Assembly: GCA_900095095.1 (NCBI GenBank)
Contig: FMBT01000054.1
Location: 1-33,079, forward strand
DNA length: 33,079 nucleotides
Reading direction: 5' to 3'
Source of the DNA: Fragilariopsis cylindrus CCMP1102
Lineage: Eukaryota; Bacillariophyta; Bacillariophyceae; Bacillariales; Bacillariaceae
Program-made: the position numbers and the translations under genes
Notes under the pieces: model-generated
Seen by the model: the letters and a program-made list of their open reading frames with translations, nothing else
Databases searched by the model: none
Told to the model about the DNA's origin: nothing
Shown here: in pieces, positions 27,797 through 33,079 of the stretch
Position numbering within the stretch: position 1 is the stretch's first letter
Layout of the letters: each line of letters starts with the position of its first letter

Positions 27797-29826
27797 TTAT
27801 TTTTTCCATTGCTCTAACGCATCAGCTCGTACCTTCAGTTTATTCGCTCTTGACTGTAAACGAGATACCATGGTCGCGATTTGTCTGGATTCACCAAGAA
27901 GTTGGACTTCTTTCTTTCTAAGCATGATCACTTCTTGCTCTGTAATATATTCGACTTCTATAGCTCCTTTCAACAGTTCTGTTTTTCGACGAAGAGCATT
28001 TCGTACTCGTTCCTGTTTCCTAGATAGCGTCGTTGATACACGATCCATTTCTTGGGCACGCTTGCGTACCTCTTGTTCGACCCCACGTAAGGTACTCAAG
28101 ACCTTAACCACATCAGACTTTGCTTCGATTACCATTTTCTGTGCGGTATCAAGAATCTTCCGTGCCTCGATCTCTTCCTTCTTCTTTTCTGATAAATTTT
28201 CTTTTGCCTCCTCATGTTTTATCAGCCACTCGTTCCATTCATGGTCAACTTCCGTGTAAGATTCTAATTTCTTAGTGAATTGTGTCTCGGTATTTCGTAA
28301 TGATTGGATTTCTTTTATAATTACAGCCGTCTTTATTGATCGGTTCATAAAGGAAACATTATCGTCACTATTTAACCTTTCAAGGACTTCTTCTGCTTCA
28401 TTACTAGATAGAGCAAATTCCGTAGATTGTAGGGTGGCAAATAGGCGTCTTTCCTTCACCGAATCCAATTCTTCAAACACATGCTTTGCCTTTTCTTCCT
28501 CATTTTTTGCTCTGCTCAATTGATAAATAATATTATTGGTTCGTAATTTGTCCATTCCATAAATTTCCATCGAATATGACGCATAATTGAGGATGAAGAT
28601 TTTGTAGATCAGATACAAGGAACGAATAGAAAAAATAAACCATCGAATGATATGCGGTTAGGTTATTACGAAAACAAATTTCAGATAATATTCAGGACAA
28701 AATTATTTTACGGTATCGTCCGGGCGTGAATAAATTTCGTTACTCTTTTAGATAACTTACTGCTCATGAAGTTCAGATGATTTTTCATTTAACTCCAAGG
28801 TATCTACATCCCTACCGGCTTGTCTTCCTGCCTCTATAGCAGAGATGAAAGTATCAGTCAGAGTCGTCTCAGTTGTTTTATCTTGCTTTAATCCATTACT
28901 GACAACTTGATCGTCAACAACTTGGTCGTAAACCATTTCAGAAATCCCATCATTATCAATGTTATTTATCATAGTACTATTGTTGTTATCGTTATTTATA
29001 TCGATATTAGTGTTGTTGCTTGTACCATCCTCACTTTCTATTTCTAATGACGACGACGATGATGATGATGATGATGTCGACGATGATGATGTCGACGTCG
29101 ATGATGACGACGAAAATCCAGTTGCTATTGCTTGTCCAACAGCTGTTGTTCTTCTTAAGAAATTTAATGCGATCGGAACCGCCTGGTCGAGACGTTCATT
29201 TGTTAAGCGTTGCGCTTTTTCACCCCATTCCTTAGCCTTCAACTCTCGATCGTATTTTCTTCGTGATTGTGGATTTCCAAGTGTTCTCCAAGCTTCGGCA
29301 ATTTGCTGAAAGTCAACCACATCCTCCTTGTCGTCTATTCCTCCTTCTCCTTCACCTTCTTTTGTTTTCTCTTTTGAAATTTGTGCGTCAGGATGAGATA
29401 TCCTTGCCAACGCAATGTATTGGCTCTTGATTTCACTTCGGGTGTCGGTTGGTGAAGTTCTTAAGATTTCGTACAGTGTTAATTCTTTTTCCTCGTCCTC
29501 CTCGCTATTGATTTTTCTATTACCACCGGATACTTCTTTTTGTGGTTCCCGCTGGTAGGAAGATTGCAATCGTATTGAATCATTATTTATGGTAATTCCA
29601 TTCTTCCCGATATTGCTATTGCTATTGCTATTGCTATTATTATTTTATTGTTGTATCGAAAACTCCTCCGTGTTGCGATATTGGATTTGTCTTCAGGAAA
29701 CCTCGACGATATAAGTCCATGTTGTGTGATTAAAAAAGAATGAGCAGGACATATAGTTGAAAAGGAAACCAAGACGACAAATAAGTATAGGGTTGCGATC
29801 ATCATGTTCATTTGTTGTTGTACCAT
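27797..29826 (-). CDS. J-domain (DnaJ-like) protein with signal peptide and C-terminal coiled coil
   Basis: The signal-peptide part starts at ATG 29826 (MIATLYLFVVLVSFSTICPAHSFLITQH), with an HSF motif that fits plastid or secretory targeting. The J domain follows: LTLYEILRTSPTDTRSEIK, the HPD tripeptide in ARISHPDAQ, and IAEAWRTLGNPQSRRKYD. After Ser and Asn repeats the exon reaches a GTAAGT donor at 28760 (exon end 28761); the acceptor at 28512 (249-nt intron) restores the frame into a long coiled coil (28511-27797, AKNEEEKAKHVFEELD...LEQWKK). J proteins recruit and activate Hsp70; the HPD motif is intact. The signal part and the J part lie in different frames. Either one extra base in the T4 at 29643-29646 or a 68-nt intron (29701-29634, weak GTTTCC donor) joins them. 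The coiled coil could instead be a separate gene from ATG 28570, but the phase-matched splice favours one gene. Confidence 0.68.
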
Positions 29827-30309
29827 TTGGAATTTGTGTGTTAGCAGATGTACTTTTTTTCAACATTTCCTGCCGCTTTGGTTCTTAGGATTTTCTACTC
29901 ATAAAACTTCAAACTTTATTTTGCGGCCAGCATGATTTTCGAAATCTTGAGAGCGAGCCGCTTTATTTTTTCTGCGTTGGTAAATCACGATTTTAGCACG
30001 CGTAGCCAATAATTAAAACATAAAACTTAAACTGTTTTTGCGACTCGTCTGTCCTTCGCCTACTTCTCTGTCTACGCACCGGTAGTTTTTTCACTAAAAA
30101 AAAAGCAGCAGTAAAGAGAAGCAAAGTTTTATGATTTTCATCAACATTACTTCATATGAGAAAATTTACACAAGAACACAATTACAAGAGAGGCATACAG
30201 TATCAAGGTATAAATTGGCAAGGAAAGACCCGATTTTTCCAAATCTACGACAGTGGTCCAGTATATAGAGGAAGAAGAAATGATTGATACCCTGTAGCAG
30301 ACGTGAGAT
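29827..30309. promoter_or_regulatory. Divergent promoter region
   Basis: A 483-base gap between the J-protein gene (-) and the RPC8 gene (+). It is AT-rich, with an A9 run near 30096-30104. No gene is seen. Confidence 0.45.
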
Positions 30310-31299
30310 ATGTTCATTTTGACAACCGTTGTCGACCGCATTCGAGTGCCAGCTCATAAGCTGCAGGTCAACACATTAACAGCTTTACACAATGAGATTG
30401 ATTTAAAGTATCCCAATCGTGTGTTGATGAATTTTGGTTTGGTAATTTGTCGATATGGTGACTGCCTTAAAATTACCAATGGTGCGTGTGTACCAGGAGA
30501 TGGTGGCTCGCACCATGAGTGCCTTTTTCGATTAGTTGTCTTTCGACCATTTGTTGAAGAAGTTTGTGTTGGGAAAATTGTTAAGTCTACTCCGGAGGGC
30601 ATCCAAGTCAGCCTAGGTGGATTTTATCATGATATTTTCATTCCCGCATATTGGATGTTACGGCCCAGTCGATACAATGATAAGCTTGGACTGTGGGTAT
30701 GGTCGCCAGATTACGGTAACGGCGACGAAGATGAAGATGATGATGGTGATGGTGATAATGCCGATAATGCCGATACAGATGAAAAGTTGGAAAAAGCGGA
30801 TGGTACTTCTGTAGTGAAGTTAGAAGAGGGTACAGACCCTAACACCAACGAAGATGCACCGACAACTGGTGTTAAAGAAGAAGAAGGGGGAGATGATGGT
30901 GATGGTGATCCTACTAACAAAGAGGTGAAGGGAGAACAACCAATAGAAGAAGAGGAGGAAGGTGGTGAACATTTCGAAATGGAACTTGGAGCTGAGATTC
31001 GATTCAAAATTAAATCAATACATTTCACCCAAGTGACGGAAACTGCTAAGGGTGTCCAGGCTACAACTACAACCACCGCACACTCTCATGAAGTGCCAAC
31101 CAATAACAATAAGGAACAAGAGGAAGGAGGAAAATCTCCAGACCAACCACGATCTATCCGAAAAAGGAGTCTATCAGTTGAAGTCAGCGATATGTCAAAT
31201 CTACCAGCCAGTATGAATATTGTTGCATCTATATGTGAAGATGGACTAGGTTTAACGAGCTGGTGGACTTCTGAGGAAGAAGAGGGGGAAGATGAATAG
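30310..31299 (+). CDS. RPC8: RNA polymerase III subunit RPC8 (RPC25/POLR3H homologue)
   Basis: The protein is coded by one exon, 329 aa. It starts MFILTTVVDRIRVPAHKL, as in the family. The RPB7-type N-terminal domain (residues 1-80) includes NRVLMNFGLVICRYGD and the GACVPGDGGSHH turn. The S1/OB domain has FRLVVFRPFVEEVCVGKI, STPEGIQVSLGGFYHDIFIP and LWVWSP, then resumes at ELGAEIRFKIKSIHF and ends ICEDGLGLTSWW. RPC8 pairs with RPC9 as the stalk of Pol III and helps initiation at tRNA and 5S genes. Human POLR3H has about 204 aa. The extra length is an Asp/Glu/Gly-rich insert at residues 138-220, inside the OB fold between WVW and the next strand, and a second loop at about 245-300. Both look like loop expansions, not separate domains. 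Confidence 0.93.
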   Translation: MFILTTVVDRIRVPAHKLQVNTLTALHNEIDLKYPNRVLMNFGLVICRYGDCLKITNGACVPGDGGSHHECLFRLVVFRPFVEEVCVGKIVKSTPEGIQVSLGGFYHDIFIPAYWMLRPSRYNDKLGLWVWSPDYGNGDEDEDDDGDGDNADNADTDEKLEKADGTSVVKLEEGTDPNTNEDAPTTGVKEEEGGDDGDGDPTNKEVKGEQPIEEEEEGGEHFEMELGAEIRFKIKSIHFTQVTETAKGVQATTTTTAHSHEVPTNNNKEQEEGGKSPDQPRSIRKRSLSVEVSDMSNLPASMNIVASICEDGLGLTSWWTSEEEEGEDE

Positions 31300-31937
31300 T
31301 ATTTATGTATTGAGAGAAGTTAAAACACAAAAGCGTAGAAGCCAAACGCACCAAATAGACGATAGCGAGCATCCCCCGTGACAAGAATTAGGTTCACCAT
31401 CAAAAAGCTTACTATGGCTCTCGAGAAACCAGTGAGGCGACGCTTACCGCAAAAATGATAGGTAAAACGAAGATTTTTTAAGATCCATCTCGCTGCTAGC
31501 TAGCTACAGTATCTATCTTGTAGAGGTCCTACTTCACTAACTACAGTAGATCTAGAAAATCAATGTAAAAATATATTATACTTTTCTAGGCACTATTTAT
31601 GACACTAAATTGAATACATATTGATTTGAACCGGTGGGTGGTGTTATGTTATATCTAGTATGTGTAGAGAATATTAGTATACGTATTTACTGCAATAGAT
31701 AGAGATATGCATTTTGAGGAGATTCTTCGGTTCAAATAATAGGTGCTCGTTAGGCGCAACGGACAGACTGTTTGAAAATTCAAAAATGTTTTTTTTTTGA
31801 AGAAGATTTTACGATTCGAAAGAGACTTAATAACTTAACTACAGTACCGTAAGTTATAGTTGACGGATTCGAAAGAGTTGCGAGTATTGTATAAGAGACG
31901 GTGATATAGATAGAGACAGAGATAAGCAAAGATTAAA
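31300..31937. other. Intergenic region, no gene seen
   Basis: It holds the 3' flank of RPC8 and the promoter of the WD40 gene. A GCTAGCTAGCT palindrome lies at about 31495, several CTACAGTA motifs follow, and GATTCGAAAGAG occurs twice (about 31811 and 31866). A short tRNA-like A-box stretch at 31742-31788 was rejected as a tRNA. Confidence 0.45.
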
Positions 31938-33079
31938 ATGGATTTACTTGGAGACCTAGGAGACACAGACCAATTGACCTCGAGTAAGTCTTTGAACATT
32001 ATTCGACTACGTATATCAAATTCACAATTTACTTGTACCGATTTACTAATACTGTAATGATATGTGTGTGTGTGTGTGTGTGTGGCTTTTTGACGATATA
32101 ATTTGAATTTCCCTCATAAATAGCCCGAGCTGAGAATGAAATATTGAAGGAGCGGTTGAATGTGTTGCAAAAGAAATATAACATTTTGGCTATTGAGAAT
32201 GAATCCTTAAAGGCGGAAGTTGAAATTTATCGCAGTGAGGCTGCTACAAGCCAATCTTCTTCATCTACCAATTCAGCGTTGGACAAAGCAGGAACAGATA
32301 CCAATCAACAATTAGAAATGGACCATTTTATAAAATCAGGAGATGGCACATACGCAAAATCGAAGTCTATCGAACTGAATAATTGTCATGGACCGGCTAA
32401 TGTACTTTGCTGTTCCTTATCAAATGATGATTCTGTTTTGGCAACCGGTGGAGCCGATCGAAATATTTCCCTTGCACTGTGGGGAAATGCATTTGAACAG
32501 GAAACGACAGCAGAACAAGTTGTCGAATCTTCATTACGTTTGAACTGTGATGCTCCTGTCATCGCTATTGATTTTTCTCGAAAAGGGCACAATACAAATT
32601 TTGTTGCTGCTAGTTGTATGGTGCGTAAATATTTGATTTGTGGCTGAGGATGGAACAAAATAGAGAGTACGACGGAAGTGACGGTCGTCGTCATTTGTAA
32701 ATCTAATCTTTTATGTTTGTTTTTATCTTTCTTCATCTTCTATTCAAGGATGGTTCGGTGCATGTGATATACCACGAAAAATCTGGTAGAACACTCAATG
32801 CTCACGAAGTAGCGAAGGGAACAATCAAACATGGTAAATACGTTCGATCTTTGGCATGGTCGCCGTCAGAAAATATTCTGGCAACAGGGTCTGCAGATGG
32901 TTGTGTTCAGATCCATAAAGTTGTTTGGAATCTTATTGATCCTACTGATATCGTATTAGAAAAGATACAAAATCTTCAACTATCTGGGCCTATAGAATCT
33001 CTTTGTTTTCGAGAGGACCAGTTATGTTGTTATGCTCGTGGGTCTCCAAGTTTACAATGCTTTGATCTTCAGGACAATT
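31938..33079 (+). CDS. WD40-repeat protein with N-terminal coiled coil, 5' part
   Basis: Exon 1 is 31938-31983 (MDLLGDLGDTDQLTS), exon 2 32124-32620 and exon 3 32749 to the window end; introns are 140 and 128 nt with GTAAGT and GTGCGT donors. The frame is kept at both joints (codon split 1+2, then phase 0). Residues about 17-45 form a short coiled coil (RAENEILKERLNVLQKKYN), then a Ser/Thr linker. WD-type blades follow: VLCCSLSNDDSVLATGGADR, VIAIDFSRKG...SCM joined to DGSVHVIY, and VRSLAWSPSENILATGSADG. Such coiled coil plus beta-propeller proteins are scaffolds. The remaining blades are outside the window, so the subfamily cannot be named. A (GT)n run lies in the first intron. Confidence 0.85.
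32062..32084. repeat. (TG)n microsatellite in intron 1 of the WD40 gene
   Basis: A TG dinucleotide run between the donor at 31984 and the acceptor at 32123. Confidence 0.85.

Noticed and set aside
27639-28259. 206-codon open frame on the plus strand
   Set aside because: It is the antisense of the coiled-coil exon; the opposite strand has the Glu/Lys heptad pattern, while this translation is Ser/Phe-rich without a domain.
31742-31788. tRNA-like stretch with TTAGGCGCAACGGACAG
   Set aside because: It resembles an A-box and a short anticodon-like stem, but the D-stem does not pair, the anticodon loop is too short and no B-box (GGTTCGA) or acceptor stem follows.

Overview
The window reads as nuclear DNA of a photosynthetic stramenopile, most probably a diatom. 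It is AT-rich. Its introns are short GT-AG types of 89-295 nt, mostly with GTAAGT or GTACGT donors. Several proteins start with a signal peptide ending in an ASAF-like motif, as in diatom plastid presequences. Ankyrin proteins of the type expanded in diatoms are present, and coding regions carry runs of Ser, Asn, Asp and Gln codons. The species cannot be fixed from the sequence.

Left part (1-10.5 kb): the 3' end of an unknown acidic-tailed gene (+); a large unknown protein with a C-terminal lipocalin/PAP-fibrillin-like domain (-); two related ankyrin-coiled-coil genes lying tail to tail (+ 4197-6032, - 6315-7826); and a MYND zinc finger fused to an aspartyl/asparaginyl beta-hydroxylase-type 2-oxoglutarate oxygenase (+), whose MYND part needs two compensating frame changes.

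Middle part (10.5-22 kb): a plastid-type FAD/NAD(P) oxidoreductase (-); a secreted TLDc-like protein (-); a PPR protein (-); the 18S rRNA-processing factor RCL1 (+); a membrane-anchored group II PLP decarboxylase (+); and a 230-residue ubiquitin C-terminal hydrolase of UCHL3 type (+).

Right part (22-33 kb): a 2.7 kb gene-poor stretch full of microsatellites ending in a lone 5S rRNA gene (-); ferrochelatase (+, three exons); a presequence-bearing J-domain/coiled-coil protein (-); the RNA polymerase III subunit RPC8 (+) with large acidic insertions; and the first exons of a WD40 protein (+), cut by the window end.

The genes are mostly unrelated housekeeping functions: tetrapyrrole synthesis, ribosome and Pol III function, ubiquitin removal, plastid redox. 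They do not form one pathway. I found no CRISPR array, intact transposon or convincing tRNA. The points most worth a second look are the MYND-hydroxylase fusion and its frame problem, the stop-free 3n intron in ferrochelatase, recurring frame problems next to homopolymers or SSRs near the 5' ends of three genes, a 163-bp tandem duplication, and a coding-like remnant downstream of ferrochelatase.
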